Source of the DNA: a virus
Direction: 5' to 3' (one strand)
IMG/VR virus record: IMGVR_UViG_3300031603_000001
Location: 62,001 to 126,000 of that record
DNA: 64,000 nt
Shown here piece after piece: positions 1 to 8,498 of this stretch. Positions within the stretch are counted from its first letter, which is position 1, and each line of letters begins with the position of its first letter. The translations under genes were made by a program, and so were the position numbers. The notes below the pieces were generated by a model. It was not told where the DNA came from. It saw only the letters and a program-made list of their open reading frames with translations, and searched no databases.

Positions 1-1122
1 TGGAACGGCGTTGACGCCTTTGCTGATGTAGCAGGACAGACAGTTGTCATTAATGCCACGACCCCGTCCCAGGTACGCCAAGTTTCTTTCGGAGATCTAG
101 ATCCAGCAGAAGTATACCGAATACACATTATAACTGCAGCCAAAGGTAACACTACAGACGGTGATGGTGATGACGATTACGCATACCATATACCAAGCAA
201 CACAGGTACAGCTTACACACAAGCTAATGCTGAGCTGGCGATTACTAACCTGTTCTCAGATGTATCAGCAGTTATATCACAAGCAGGCGCTAAATCTTTA
301 GACTCACCTGCTTTTAGATTACTAGAACGTGTTGGAGCAAACAACACCAGCTACACTATTGCACCTAATGCTACAGACCCTGCTAAGTTTGACCTTAGCT
401 TTACAGTAAGCGGGCTATCATCAGTCAGTACTTTGACTATTACGTCCGGTACAAACACAGATACATCAGATGTTTCAGCAGTGTCAGAGAAGACTGTTGT
501 CTTTACAGCACTCACAGAGGCTGAGATTGAAAGCAATTGGAATTTCACTGCAGCATATGGAACATACAATATACAATTCGCCTACACTATAGGCGCAGAT
601 TCTATAGGGTCCCTTGAGGCTACAGCTGACGGAGTGTTCTCCTTGAGTAACACTGCAGGGGTGACCTCTATATCCATGCTCAATAGTCTGCCGGCAGTAT
701 ACAGTACCAAGACTATCACTTTAGCAGGTAAGCTCACGGCCAGTAAGGTTCAGTACAGCCAAACATCCACTAGGGATTTGTCATACAATCTACCTACAGG
801 GCAGATAATCCAAGCCTTATCAATAGAAACAGAAGAGTACAGCCCCTTCGGACCGAACTATATTCAATACAGTATCGTAGCAAACGATATTGAGTATCCT
901 ATTACTCCGCTAAACCAGGACGGAACCTGGCCTAAGGTATACCATTTTAATAGCACAGTACCTGAAGAGGATAGAGCTGTTATGGTAGGCCAAGGTTTTA
1001 TCGACACAGACGTAGTAGGGTCGTACACAATCAGAATAGGGCTAAGCAGGCCCGCAGGATCCTTATTCACCAGTCCCTTAGTAACAGGGATAGGTACTAT
1101 GGAAATTAGGACGGACAGCTAA
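1..1122 (+). CDS. virion-type structural protein, 5' end outside window
   Basis: Frame 1 is open from the first base to a TAA at 1120, so the gene starts upstream and only its last 373 residues are visible. They are rich in Thr, Ser, Ala and Val in short alternating stretches, as in beta-rich tail or fibre proteins, with an acidic Asp/Gly run near visible residues 52-58. No named domain was recognised. The next gene starts on the last base of its stop (TAATG), so the two are probably translationally coupled. A structural role is inferred from composition and position only. Confidence 0.7.
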   Translation, partial: WNGVDAFADVAGQTVVINATTPSQVRQVSFGDLDPAEVYRIHIITAAKGNTTDGDGDDDYAYHIPSNTGTAYTQANAELAITNLFSDVSAVISQAGAKSLDSPAFRLLERVGANNTSYTIAPNATDPAKFDLSFTVSGLSSVSTLTITSGTNTDTSDVSAVSEKTVVFTALTEAEIESNWNFTAAYGTYNIQFAYTIGADSIGSLEATADGVFSLSNTAGVTSISMLNSLPAVYSTKTITLAGKLTASKVQYSQTSTRDLSYNLPTGQIIQALSIETEEYSPFGPNYIQYSIVANDIEYPITPLNQDGTWPKVYHFNSTVPEEDRAVMVGQGFIDTDVVGSYTIRIGLSRPAGSLFTSPLVTGIGTMEIRTDS

Positions 1123-2936
1123 TGCCTCGTATAGAACAAAAACTACGTACATTCGTTAAGAATTATATAGCAGACAACCAACGCTTGCCTACTCAACGTG
1201 AGATCAAGCAGGCATTAGAAAAGCCATTCCAATTCACAACACGTCCACTGCTTCCAAAAGTGAATGCCACTTCGGATGCAGCAGCTGTAAAACAAACCCT
1301 TACCGGGTTACTGCAGGACACAAACGATATCATTGAACTACTAAGAGAGTACGATGATGACATGGATCAACTGACACGGAGTTTAACTAAGGAAAAAGAA
1401 GAGTTAGGTACTAAGTCAAGTGAGATCATGGATGTCCTTCAGTCTTTATCAGACGCAGAAGAAGCAGTGAGTCTAGTGTATGCCGGGCTACCTTCACCTG
1501 CTGGATGCTCTACTAACATTAATGTGTCTGCAACTGATGTCAGCCTAGACCACAACCTTACAGAACTCACAGGATGGACAGCGGATGCCACCCCTATCAG
1601 TTCCAATAAGATTTTAAGTGAACAAGTAATTACAGATCCTATGAAGCTGGCTGAACAGGGTGTATTTAAAGCCTCTGTACGCAGTAATGAAGCAGTGTGG
1701 ACTGGGGTAGAGCTGTTTATTAACTTCCCAATTTACTCCGACCCTGACATCCCGAACGCGGACCCATTTCAAGACATCAGAGCCGTTGAAATTAAGGGTA
1801 CCCCTGCTATGCTATCATTCGGAACAGCAGATCCTGAGACTGAAGTATGGGAATGGTCAGATCCTATAGAATTTGATGGAGCAATAACTTACTACGTAAA
1901 TGAACATACAAGCAACATGCGCGTACGCGTATGGGTACAAGGTACTGAGTCACATATTACTATCAACTCAATGAAATGGTTAGTAGGAGAGTATGCCCCA
2001 CGTGGTACCTACGTCAGTATGCCTTTACTTCTACAATCCCATGGTGATTTATCAGCAGACCTGCCCTATAGAGGCAACTATCTACTAGATGTACGCAGCT
2101 TCCTTCCAGAAGAAACCAACATGACTGTAGAGTACTGCCCCCTATCAGCAGGGGATCTGTTTACATATTACCGAGCAGACATCGGAGGCGCGCTGTTGAA
2201 TAACTCCGCTCTGAACTACTTACCAGTAGAAGACGCCCGTATGCCTCTGCCGATAGGATACTCTGATGTATTGCATGAGAATACACTACGGTACAATGGA
2301 GACCCAACACCAACCTTCGTAGGTGTAGGAAATGATATAGACATCTCATTAATAAGTGAGACACCGGCATGGGTACAGACTTCTGCAGAACGTTCCAACG
2401 GCGGACGTGACATGTGGGAGACACACTTGGTTGTACAAGATGCCGACGCGTCCACTATCACCTTAGGGGAACTCGCAGACTATTATGTCATTAAGCGAAT
2501 GACAGGATCAGGGCAAGCCCTTTATAAAGGTGAAGGAACTCACACCTTAACACCTGGGATTTACAAAATTGTATTTAGTATTTCAGCAGACTCTTCAGAG
2601 TTAGGACCTACTGCTACTCCTTCTAGTCCCGAAGTCGCAGGCATGACCATCGACACAGTAGATAGTATTAGTATGCAAGCATTCCCGATACCGTTCACTC
2701 CTATAGATAACCCTATCACAGTGACCACTCCGCTTACTGCATATAGATTAGCGTCAGGTGCACTGACATACCAACATATTGAAGGCCTTGAGTACAAACT
2801 TGCCTCACGGTCTCCCCTCACAACAGCTGTACCGGTAGCCGTTATCTTACGTGTGACGATGTCCACAGATAACCCAGGGGTAACCCCATTGGTACGTAGA
2901 GTACGTCTTATGGCAACTACAGATATAAAGGTTTAA
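1122..2936 (+). CDS. large virion-type structural protein
   Basis: 604 residues. The first 35 residues are basic and helical (start MPRIEQKLRTF), residues about 60-115 form a charged heptad-like segment (E-L-L-R-E-Y, K-E-K-E-E-L) likely to be a coiled coil, and the remainder is a long Thr/Pro/Asp-rich beta-type region without recognisable enzyme motifs. This build is common in tail, baseplate or neck proteins. The start is the ATG overlapping the upstream TAA. Assignment as a structural protein is inference; no family was recognised. Confidence 0.7.
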   Translation: MPRIEQKLRTFVKNYIADNQRLPTQREIKQALEKPFQFTTRPLLPKVNATSDAAAVKQTLTGLLQDTNDIIELLREYDDDMDQLTRSLTKEKEELGTKSSEIMDVLQSLSDAEEAVSLVYAGLPSPAGCSTNINVSATDVSLDHNLTELTGWTADATPISSNKILSEQVITDPMKLAEQGVFKASVRSNEAVWTGVELFINFPIYSDPDIPNADPFQDIRAVEIKGTPAMLSFGTADPETEVWEWSDPIEFDGAITYYVNEHTSNMRVRVWVQGTESHITINSMKWLVGEYAPRGTYVSMPLLLQSHGDLSADLPYRGNYLLDVRSFLPEETNMTVEYCPLSAGDLFTYYRADIGGALLNNSALNYLPVEDARMPLPIGYSDVLHENTLRYNGDPTPTFVGVGNDIDISLISETPAWVQTSAERSNGGRDMWETHLVVQDADASTITLGELADYYVIKRMTGSGQALYKGEGTHTLTPGIYKIVFSISADSSELGPTATPSSPEVAGMTIDTVDSISMQAFPIPFTPIDNPITVTTPLTAYRLASGALTYQHIEGLEYKLASRSPLTTAVPVAVILRVTMSTDNPGVTPLVRRVRLMATTDIKV

Positions 2937-2937
2937 C

Positions 2938-3192
2938 ATGCCAAACACTAAGACACATGAAGTAGCACCCGGCATGCCACTGTCGGCATATGATTTCAAT
3001 ATCATGTTTGCCGAAGTTGTAGCTGATTGCTTAGAGATATTTACCACAGTGATACCTACCCAGGCTAACCCGGGAGTAGGGCCTCTTGCTTACATAGAAG
3101 ATCTAGCAGAGCTCACGAATACAACAGCATTCCTCACAGAATCTACTACAGATACAGAGGGTGATCATACTACCAATTGGAGATTGATTTAA
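2938..3192 (+). CDS. small virion-module protein
   Basis: 84 residues, starting one base after the previous stop. The centre (S-A-Y-D-F-N-I-M-F-A-E-V-V-A-D-C-L-E) looks helical and the C-terminus is acidic and Thr-rich. The TAA stop overlaps the ATG of the next gene (TAATG at 3190-3194), giving tight coupling within the rightward run. Function unknown. Confidence 0.65.
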   Translation: MPNTKTHEVAPGMPLSAYDFNIMFAEVVADCLEIFTTVIPTQANPGVGPLAYIEDLAELTNTTAFLTESTTDTEGDHTTNWRLI

Positions 3193-4235
3193 TGAAGTAC
3201 TTCAAACAGAATGATAACATCGATCCAACGATCGTAAATCAAAACTTCAGTGAAATAGAGATACTTACAGCACGTGCCGCGCAATTCGTTAAAGAATTAT
3301 CACAACGCCATACAATGACAAACATGCTACTGAATAACCATAGTCTGATAAAGACATACGATGGCGCCTTGGCTACTGCTGTGATTGAATCTATGACAGG
3401 CGGTACAGATTATATATACATGCCTGGTATTACATTCATGACAGGACCAACCTCAATGGAACATATCCAATTAGAGAATGGGTACCTTTCGTTAGCATTC
3501 CAGTCAGAGACATCACGTATAGCCAGTCGTACCAATAAGTTCCAAGAACGTATTCCATCTGAGAATACTGTCTACGCCGCTGACAATAGCCAGACCATGG
3601 TATCGCCGGAGCTTATATTTTCTCAAGATGCAGCATGGGCTGAATCGTTAGAAGCATCTGATGTAAACATCACTGCCACCTTCCCTCCTAGTCTTGAGAC
3701 TAAATATAATTACGTTAAGATGCTTCCAGTACTACCGGATACATCTCTTGAACTAATTACACCAAACCTTTCTCCTATTGTACGTAACACCATAGGGCAC
3801 TTCCCTGAAGGACATTTTGGTTCACAACTTGTAGTTAAGTCTACTGGACGTGGAACCGGCGCCGGTGCTTTCTTACACAATGCAGGCCTAGTTGATGTAG
3901 GTTGGAGAGACTTCTACGAAGCAGGATCCGTTACTAAAAGGATCACGGTAAATGCAACAGAGTACGCGTCAATCACTTCAGCAGAGCTGTCTATTGCCTT
4001 TGGCCTTAATTACTCCCGCTTAGGACAGATAGCGCAACTCAAGATTAAACAATTCGATGCAGGTAATAGTCTGGTAGGTACAGTGTATGACTCAGACGTC
4101 GACACGTACCCTCTAGCATCCTCTGTCGCAATAGATGCCAATACTACGAGCATCAGTGTCACTGTGTCCCTGAAGCGGTACGCAAACTCTAGCGCCATTA
4201 TTAAAGGCGTAGTACTAAACCTATTAAGAAGCTAA
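3192..4235 (+). CDS. virion-type structural protein
   Basis: 347 residues. I start it at the ATG overlapping the upstream TAA; an in-frame TTG at 3177 would add five residues but is the weaker choice. The N-terminus (M-K-Y-F-K-Q-N-D) and a His/Thr/Asn-rich helical segment are followed by a Ser/Thr-rich beta-type body ending in V-V-L-N-L-L-R-S. Its context between other structural-type genes suggests a tail or baseplate component. No family recognised. Confidence 0.65.
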   Translation: MKYFKQNDNIDPTIVNQNFSEIEILTARAAQFVKELSQRHTMTNMLLNNHSLIKTYDGALATAVIESMTGGTDYIYMPGITFMTGPTSMEHIQLENGYLSLAFQSETSRIASRTNKFQERIPSENTVYAADNSQTMVSPELIFSQDAAWAESLEASDVNITATFPPSLETKYNYVKMLPVLPDTSLELITPNLSPIVRNTIGHFPEGHFGSQLVVKSTGRGTGAGAFLHNAGLVDVGWRDFYEAGSVTKRITVNATEYASITSAELSIAFGLNYSRLGQIAQLKIKQFDAGNSLVGTVYDSDVDTYPLASSVAIDANTTSISVTVSLKRYANSSAIIKGVVLNLLRS

Positions 4236-4246
4236 GGTAATTACTT

Positions 4247-4600
4247 ATGACAGCTCCAACATTAGATTCCCTTGATGGGAGAATCACCTTACTTACTGGT
4301 AAGGTAAACGCAATGCAAATCCAGTTTGATGGATTAGAAGAAGCACTTCGTGCTGTATTCGCATCCAAGACTGAGCTTGCCTCTGTTAACAACGCATTGT
4401 TATCGCAGATTACTAGTATAGGCACGCAAGTGTCGGAACTAACCGAACGTTACGCAACGATCGTAAGCCCAACGGCTACTAAGTTCTATCTCTCCGAAGC
4501 TGACATGAATGAATTACAAGAGGTAATACGCACCTGGCGGGCGCTGCTAACAGAAGTACAAAACGTCGTAGCAAACGCTGTGACTTCCCAAGCGAGATAA
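4247..4600 (+). CDS. small coiled-coil protein
   Basis: 117 residues, almost entirely predicted helical with heptad spacing of Leu, Ile and Val (L-D-G-R-I-T-L-L-T-G-K-V near residue 8, then Q-I-T-S-I-G-T-Q-V-S-E-L). AAGG lies 11 nt before the ATG. It resembles short trimeric coiled-coil proteins that brace phage tail fibres or necks; that reading rests on shape, not on a recognised family. Confidence 0.6.
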   Translation: MTAPTLDSLDGRITLLTGKVNAMQIQFDGLEEALRAVFASKTELASVNNALLSQITSIGTQVSELTERYATIVSPTATKFYLSEADMNELQEVIRTWRALLTEVQNVVANAVTSQAR

Positions 4601-4603
4601 ACA

Positions 4604-5284
4604 ATGAAACTTAAGACTGCCTTTAGCCTGAGTGGCTGGCTACTCGTTATACTGCTTATGGCATATAACATTTTCTTTAATACAGCGGGCCCTCCACCTG
4701 TGTCAGACACAACAGCAATTGTGGATGTTATACCGGACATAGATGATGACGATAGTTTCACATGGTTCCCTGACACTATAAAAGTCGCTGTGCCATTTGC
4801 AGTCCCGGGTCCGATTAGGTATCTACCTACCGACCCGGATACTGTCTATGTTGATTCCTCCAAGGAACAAGTGATCGCATTGAAAGATTACATCGCTAGA
4901 CAGTACATATTTAAGTTACGTTACGTACAACCTAAGCTACAGGTGTCGTATATTTCAGCCGACACTACCAGTGCTGACTCGTTAAATCCATATTATATAC
5001 TTGCCGAGTACGAACTGCCACCAGCATTCCAGCTTGTCCCATTAAGGGACGGAACATACGATGTCCAAAGAATGGAACTCGTAAATAAACCACCAATCTA
5101 TACGCCACCGGCGTACACTATAAAGCATTATGCTGGTATTAGATTATTAGCTAAAGACACTCCCATTGCGGCCTATTACCAGAGCCGCCTTCTCTGGAAA
5201 AAGACAGAGACTAATCTAGGCCTATACCTAGGAACCAATGCTGCAGTGACAGCTAACCTCAGCGTTTCAGTACGCATACGATAG
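4604..5284 (+). CDS. membrane-anchored protein of the virion module
   Basis: 226 residues. Residues about 8-27 form one hydrophobic segment (S-G-W-L-L-V-I-L-L-M-A-Y-N-I-F-F) after a Lys pair, giving an N-terminal anchor or signal sequence. A Pro/Asp-rich linker follows, then a beta-type domain with many Tyr and Pro. It starts three bases after the coiled-coil gene. A periplasmic or envelope-facing role (spanin-like or fibre-associated) is possible, but no family was recognised. Confidence 0.6.
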   Translation: MKLKTAFSLSGWLLVILLMAYNIFFNTAGPPPVSDTTAIVDVIPDIDDDDSFTWFPDTIKVAVPFAVPGPIRYLPTDPDTVYVDSSKEQVIALKDYIARQYIFKLRYVQPKLQVSYISADTTSADSLNPYYILAEYELPPAFQLVPLRDGTYDVQRMELVNKPPIYTPPAYTIKHYAGIRLLAKDTPIAAYYQSRLLWKKTETNLGLYLGTNAAVTANLSVSVRIR

Positions 5285-5293
5285 GATATTAGA

Positions 5294-5800
5294 ATGACAT
5301 TAACTAAATTAGCCAAACTAGATGGAGTAGATACCTCGTTAGAGTTTGAAGACCCAGAAGGACGCGACGTACAAGCCATAGCAGTAATAGACGAAAACGG
5401 GGAACACGCAGGGGTTACTGGCACACCCATTAAAGTACAAATAGAAGGCCAAGGAGACGTAGTACTTGGCACAGCTGAAAACCCCCTTGAAGTAAAGGGA
5501 GGCCCCCCTCGCGCCTCCGTAGTCGAAAACCTCGACATGACTACAACTACAGCAGCGGCGGTACAGAGTGCTTTCGCAACCTTAACCCTCGCAGCAGTAC
5601 GGGACGTTCTAATTCAGAACCTCTCTACTTTTGATTGTTACGTAACCTTTGGGGGGACCGCAGTGACTGCAGTAGTAGCCACACATACACTCCTTCGTGC
5701 TAGTGGATCGATCAACCTGGAGAACGTAAAGTTCAACAACTTCTCGGTAATACGAATCGCCGACAACGTAAACGTACGCATCACCGGAATAGGTGGATAA
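5294..5800 (+). CDS. virion-type decoration or structural protein
   Basis: 168 residues, preceded by AGGA nine bases before the ATG. A charged N-terminal half (P-I-K-V-Q-I-E-G-Q-G-D) is followed by an Ala/Thr/Val-rich beta-type half ending in V-R-I-T-G-I-G-G, a composition often seen in small capsid or tail decoration proteins. No domain recognised. Confidence 0.6.
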   Translation: MTLTKLAKLDGVDTSLEFEDPEGRDVQAIAVIDENGEHAGVTGTPIKVQIEGQGDVVLGTAENPLEVKGGPPRASVVENLDMTTTTAAAVQSAFATLTLAAVRDVLIQNLSTFDCYVTFGGTAVTAVVATHTLLRASGSINLENVKFNNFSVIRIADNVNVRITGIGG

Positions 5801-5802
5801 AC

Positions 5803-5991
5803 GTGCCTATTAATGAATCAGCTATTATACCTACAGTATATGAATACTCAAGCTCTCATAACGAGCAGGCCTTTGCTCTTGCTGCCGTTGCCGATATTTC
5901 GGCTGGAAATGATATAGCCGTACAACTAACTTCCACGCTCGGTACGGCAACGATGCTAAATAGGGGTATATTTGCCATAAAGGTGAGTTAA
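5803..5991 (+). CDS. small virion-module protein, GTG start
   Basis: 62 residues from a GTG two bases after the preceding stop, with a purine-rich GGTGGA stretch just before it. The sequence is Ala/Ser/Thr-rich and ends K-V-S; the next ATG follows the stop directly. Function unknown. Confidence 0.5.
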   Translation: MPINESAIIPTVYEYSSSHNEQAFALAAVADISAGNDIAVQLTSTLGTATMLNRGIFAIKVS

Positions 5992-6510
5992 ATGCTGATT
6001 GATGACGGCGGACCCACAGATCACCCAGCCAAACTGATTGCCCCACGGAGACGCCGCCGCCGAACACCTAAACGAACCTGTATCTCTAAATTCCAGAGAC
6101 ATGTTGCAGGTTTATTCAGGCAAGTGCTTGGTGATAGTTACATGCGCTACGAACTTAATTGGTCCTGGTTAAAGAACGAGGATGGTAATGATCTTTACCT
6201 TGATATTTACTTCCCGAGCTACTCGCTTGCAATTGAAGCGCACGGTGCCCAGCACTACACCTACCCCAACTTCTACCATAAAACCTATCCTGATTACGAA
6301 CGGCAGCGTTCTAACGACAGAACAAAACGACGACTCCTCAAAGAACACGGAATAAAGTACATAGCTGTACGTGAAACCCCGAAACCTAAGTTAGAGGACG
6401 TGGTTAAACTACTTAAGTCAATAGGAATAGTACCTGGAGTACCTCCTCTTGTACAAGTAAACAATACTATGTTCACTGATGGACCACAACGTCGCAACAA
6501 ACGGAAATAA
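5992..6510 (+). CDS. PD-(D/E)XK-type nuclease, Vsr/DUF559-like
   Basis: 172 residues. An arginine-rich stretch (R19-R24) precedes a compact nuclease-like core: D71 in L-D-I-Y-F, then I-E82-A-H84-G-A-Q-H88, then a basic helix R-S-N-D-R-T-K-R-R-L-L-K (about 106-117) and G-I-K-Y-I-A-V. This order (Asp, strand, Glu-x-x-Gly-x-Gln-His, basic helix, beta strand with G-I) is typical of small restriction-like endonucleases of the Vsr/DUF559 kind, some of which are phage homing enzymes. It is the only enzyme-like gene in the rightward module, so it may be a free-standing homing nuclease or a DNA-end factor. Confidence 0.65.
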   Translation: MLIDDGGPTDHPAKLIAPRRRRRRTPKRTCISKFQRHVAGLFRQVLGDSYMRYELNWSWLKNEDGNDLYLDIYFPSYSLAIEAHGAQHYTYPNFYHKTYPDYERQRSNDRTKRRLLKEHGIKYIAVRETPKPKLEDVVKLLKSIGIVPGVPPLVQVNNTMFTDGPQRRNKRK

Positions 6511-6511
6511 C

Positions 6512-6766
6512 ATGTCCCCATATATTAGTAAACAATCTTCTGAGTACGTCTCAGGAAGCTGGAATCGCTCTACTATCGCTAAAGGAATAAAGAGTGCAAC
6601 CTTCGTCTGTCCGACATGCAAAGGCACTATGTCTTTGTCTCATCACCTCATAACCAAGATAGGTGCAGTTACACCCAGTGTCATGTGTCCTTACGACTGT
6701 ACATTTCACAAATGGGTAGTACTAGCAGGCTGGTACGAACCTATAATTCCTACAGGCTCTGTGTGA
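6512..6766 (+). CDS. zinc-ribbon protein
   Basis: 84 residues from the ATG at 6512, which sits one base after the upstream stop; an in-frame ATG at 6479 would force a 32-base overlap. It has C-P-T-C and C-P-Y-D-C pairs about 25 residues apart, consistent with one zinc ribbon, and it is the last rightward gene. Its 3' end contains the first copy of a 15-bp repeat whose second copy lies just past the stop. Function unknown. Confidence 0.55.
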   Translation: MSPYISKQSSEYVSGSWNRSTIAKGIKSATFVCPTCKGTMSLSHHLITKIGAVTPSVMCPYDCTFHKWVVLAGWYEPIIPTGSV

Positions 6767-6783
6767 ATACCTATAATTCCTAC
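6739..6783. repeat. 15-bp direct repeat across the end of the last rightward gene
   Basis: ACCTATAATTCCTAC occurs at 6739-6753 and again at 6769-6783, an exact copy 30 bp apart. The first copy encodes the protein's last residues, the second lies after the TGA. It looks like a short tandem duplication at the gene end. Confidence 0.85.
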
Positions 6784-6799
6784 GTAATATCTGTTATTC

Positions 6800-6880
6800 A
6801 CACTCCCGCCCACTTATCCCGATTATAAATAAATAAAGAACCGCTTTGGTTCTCTAACACTCCCGCCCACTTATCCCGAT
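6800..6880. repeat. 24-bp direct repeat at the convergent junction
   Basis: An identical 24-bp GC-rich block beginning ACACTCCCGCCCACTT is present at 6800-6823 and 6857-6880, each just before an AT-rich stretch in an otherwise AT-rich junction. On the minus strand each copy lies downstream of a terminator-like hairpin or its U-tract. Exact repetition outside coding sequence suggests duplication of a terminator unit or a protein-binding site. Confidence 0.85.
6837..6853 (-). terminator. leftward terminator-like hairpin
   Basis: On the minus strand AGAACC-AAAGC-GGTTCT is followed by TTATTTATTTATA, a U-rich tail, so it reads as a second, weaker terminator behind the one at 6893-6919. On the plus strand no U-tract follows. 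Confidence 0.6.
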
Positions 6881-6892
6881 GGTTAATAAAAA

Positions 6893-6919
6893 AGAGGACC
6901 CTGTAGATTAGGGCCCTCT
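6893..6919 (-). terminator. intrinsic terminator of the leftward transcription unit
   Basis: On the minus strand a 10-bp stem (AGAGGGCCCT / AGGGTCCTCT, one mismatch, 7-nt loop) runs into TTTTTT. It lies 26 bp beyond the stop of the last leftward gene (stop at 6945), the expected place. The plus strand lacks a U-tract here. Confidence 0.8.
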
Positions 6920-6944
6920 TAGTAAAGCTATGACTCAAGTGTCT

Positions 6945-7214
6945 CTAGTCAGGAGACTCGTCATTCCAATACCTCTGTGGAGGATTGGCGTGTACATTTG
7001 TAGGTCTACTCGGTTGGTTAGGACCTCTCTTGTGAAAAGGCTGCTGACCGTTTGTTGGCAGCTTCTTACCATAGCGTCGTTCACTGTAAGCTTCTCTCTC
7101 ACGATCTGCTTTATAACCTTTAACAGTATAATGAACTGACTGTGCCTCTCGGGCAACCGAACCTATAGCTTGTATAATCCGAGCTACAAACAGGACTTTC
7201 TTCCATCCACTCAT
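6945..7214 (-). CDS. small basic protein, last leftward gene
   Basis: 89 residues. GGAG lies five bases before the ATG. A short hydrophobic helix (V-L-F-V-A-R-I-I-Q-A-I-G) is followed by a basic, then Pro/Asn-rich and probably disordered C-terminus (P-N-Q-P-S-R-P-T-N). It ends just upstream of the leftward terminator. No family recognised. Confidence 0.6.
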   Translation of the reverse strand: MSGWKKVLFVARIIQAIGSVAREAQSVHYTVKGYKADREREAYSERRYGKKLPTNGQQPFHKRGPNQPSRPTNVHANPPQRYWNDESPD

Positions 7215-7233
7215 TGTATCTCCTTACAGCTTC

Positions 7234-7698
7234 CTACTCCTCGTGTATGATTTCCCAGGTTAGGGTACTCATAACGCGGTGTGTTTGTTGGTTACAGTTT
7301 TCACACTCAAAGACTACATGAATCTCGTCTTCACTGCGTGTCCACGGTGACCCTTCAACGTGTTCTTCAACTGCCACAACCTTCATTGGAAGTAAACAAT
7401 CGTTACACTCTGCATCTCCGTAATCCTCTACATCAAGTCGTACTAGGACATCCTTCTTACATGCATTCTCGGTAAACATCAGTGCGATGCCATTGATGAG
7501 CATGGTGCCAGGTTTGGCCATAATGATTCCAGCAGTGTTCGAGTACACTGTCCAGATCTTGTTAAGAGATATTGCGGTTTGAACTGTATTGTAAGCGCCT
7601 TCTATCTCAGCATAGTCCTGCCATAGGGTAACTTCCTCATCCCCACGGCCTATTGGTCTATACTTGCGATTGAATTCATCGAACGCTAATACTATCAC
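7234..7698 (-). CDS. unrecognised protein with two CxxC pairs
   Basis: 154 residues. C-N-D-C near residue 98 and C-E-N-C near residue 134 could bind one zinc ion around a beta-type domain. Its ATG overlaps the stop of the upstream two-helix membrane protein (positions 7695-7698). Function unknown. Confidence 0.6.
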   Translation of the reverse strand: MIVLAFDEFNRKYRPIGRGDEEVTLWQDYAEIEGAYNTVQTAISLNKIWTVYSNTAGIIMAKPGTMLINGIALMFTENACKKDVLVRLDVEDYGDAECNDCLLPMKVVAVEEHVEGSPWTRSEDEIHVVFECENCNQQTHRVMSTLTWEIIHEE

Positions 7699-7955
7699 GG
7701 CTTCGCAGGCGAGTTACCGCCATATCGATTCATGAAAGATGACACAACACTGTTGTACTGACTTCCATTGAGGAAGTAGAATACCCATACTATTCCAGTC
7801 AGGGCATTTGTGCCGACAGGTACTGGTGCTCCACTAATAGAAGCACTAATGTACAAGCCACAGACAACCATAGTCCACACCAACGTAATGAAACGTCGGA
7901 AGGAAACTTCGTTATCCTTATGAAGTAAATGATTCTTAGTCAAATCGCTCTCCAT
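7695..7955 (-). CDS. small two-helix membrane protein, holin candidate
   Basis: 86 residues with a charged N-terminus, two hydrophobic segments (about 22-43, V-W-T-M-V-V-C-G-L-Y-I, and 48-65, A-L-T-G-I-V-W-V-F-Y-F) and a polar C-terminus. Size and topology fit a class II-type holin, but many small phage membrane proteins look alike and no endolysin lies directly beside it. Confidence 0.55.
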   Translation of the reverse strand: MESDLTKNHLLHKDNEVSFRRFITLVWTMVVCGLYISASISGAPVPVGTNALTGIVWVFYFLNGSQYNSVVSSFMNRYGGNSPAKP

Positions 7956-8498
7956 TTACACCGGGTTAAACCCCGGATTTGTTATGAGGAAGTCTCTTAC
8001 TTTAGCTTTAAGCAAAGTACGAGCTTCTCTCTCTGTGTGTATAAATCTATCAGCAAAGAACTCTACCCTAGTACAATCATTACGTGCATAAGCCTTGGCA
8101 GAAGCCGAGCCCATTACAAAGATAGGTGTAATCTGATCATAAATATTACGCACAATGCATTTCTTAAACTCAAGAATTACCGCAGGCACCTCTACCGTAT
8201 CACCGGTAGCAATATGAACACCAGTTGTAGCTGCTACAGCTACATCTATATTCAACTGTCCATCTAGGTCTTTCATTGCTTTAAGTACATTAGGAGCGAT
8301 ATGCTCCATACCAGCTCTACCAAGCATGCTGATCTTTATTTCAAGGTAAGGCTTATGATCATCAATACAGATAGAATCTATCTTAACGTCACCTTCCCTC
8401 GGTGCCCAGGAGTGTACCTTGGAGTCTTCAGTTGTAACGGTTACGAAATCAACCGTACAATCCTCCTCCCATATGTTACGACCTGCAACACTAATCAT
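7956..8498 (-). CDS. unrecognised protein of a three-gene set
   Basis: 180 residues, beta-rich in the first half (C-T-V-D-F-V-T-V-T-T) and helical and basic toward the end (R-E-A-R-T-L-L-K-A-K-V-R-D-F). It overlaps the next upstream gene by 8 bp. The three neighbours (7956, 8491, 9003) each end with a short F-L-[IV] motif (D-F-L-I-T, D-F-L-V-V, D-F-L-V-H) near the C-terminus, hinting at a common build. Function unknown. Confidence 0.6.
   Translation of the reverse strand: MISVAGRNIWEEDCTVDFVTVTTEDSKVHSWAPREGDVKIDSICIDDHKPYLEIKISMLGRAGMEHIAPNVLKAMKDLDGQLNIDVAVAATTGVHIATGDTVEVPAVILEFKKCIVRNIYDQITPIFVMGSASAKAYARNDCTRVEFFADRFIHTEREARTLLKAKVRDFLITNPGFNPV

Noticed and set aside
433-1122. Start of the first gene at the TTG at 433
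   Set aside because: The same frame is open to the first base of the window, so this is an internal codon of a gene that begins upstream.
6824-6831. TATAAATA, matching the T4 late promoter consensus (also at about 11290, 11982, 40553 and, on the minus strand, 62679)
   Set aside because: Most copies lie inside coding sequence or point the wrong way; in AT-rich DNA this frequency is expected. They do not sit in front of gene groups.
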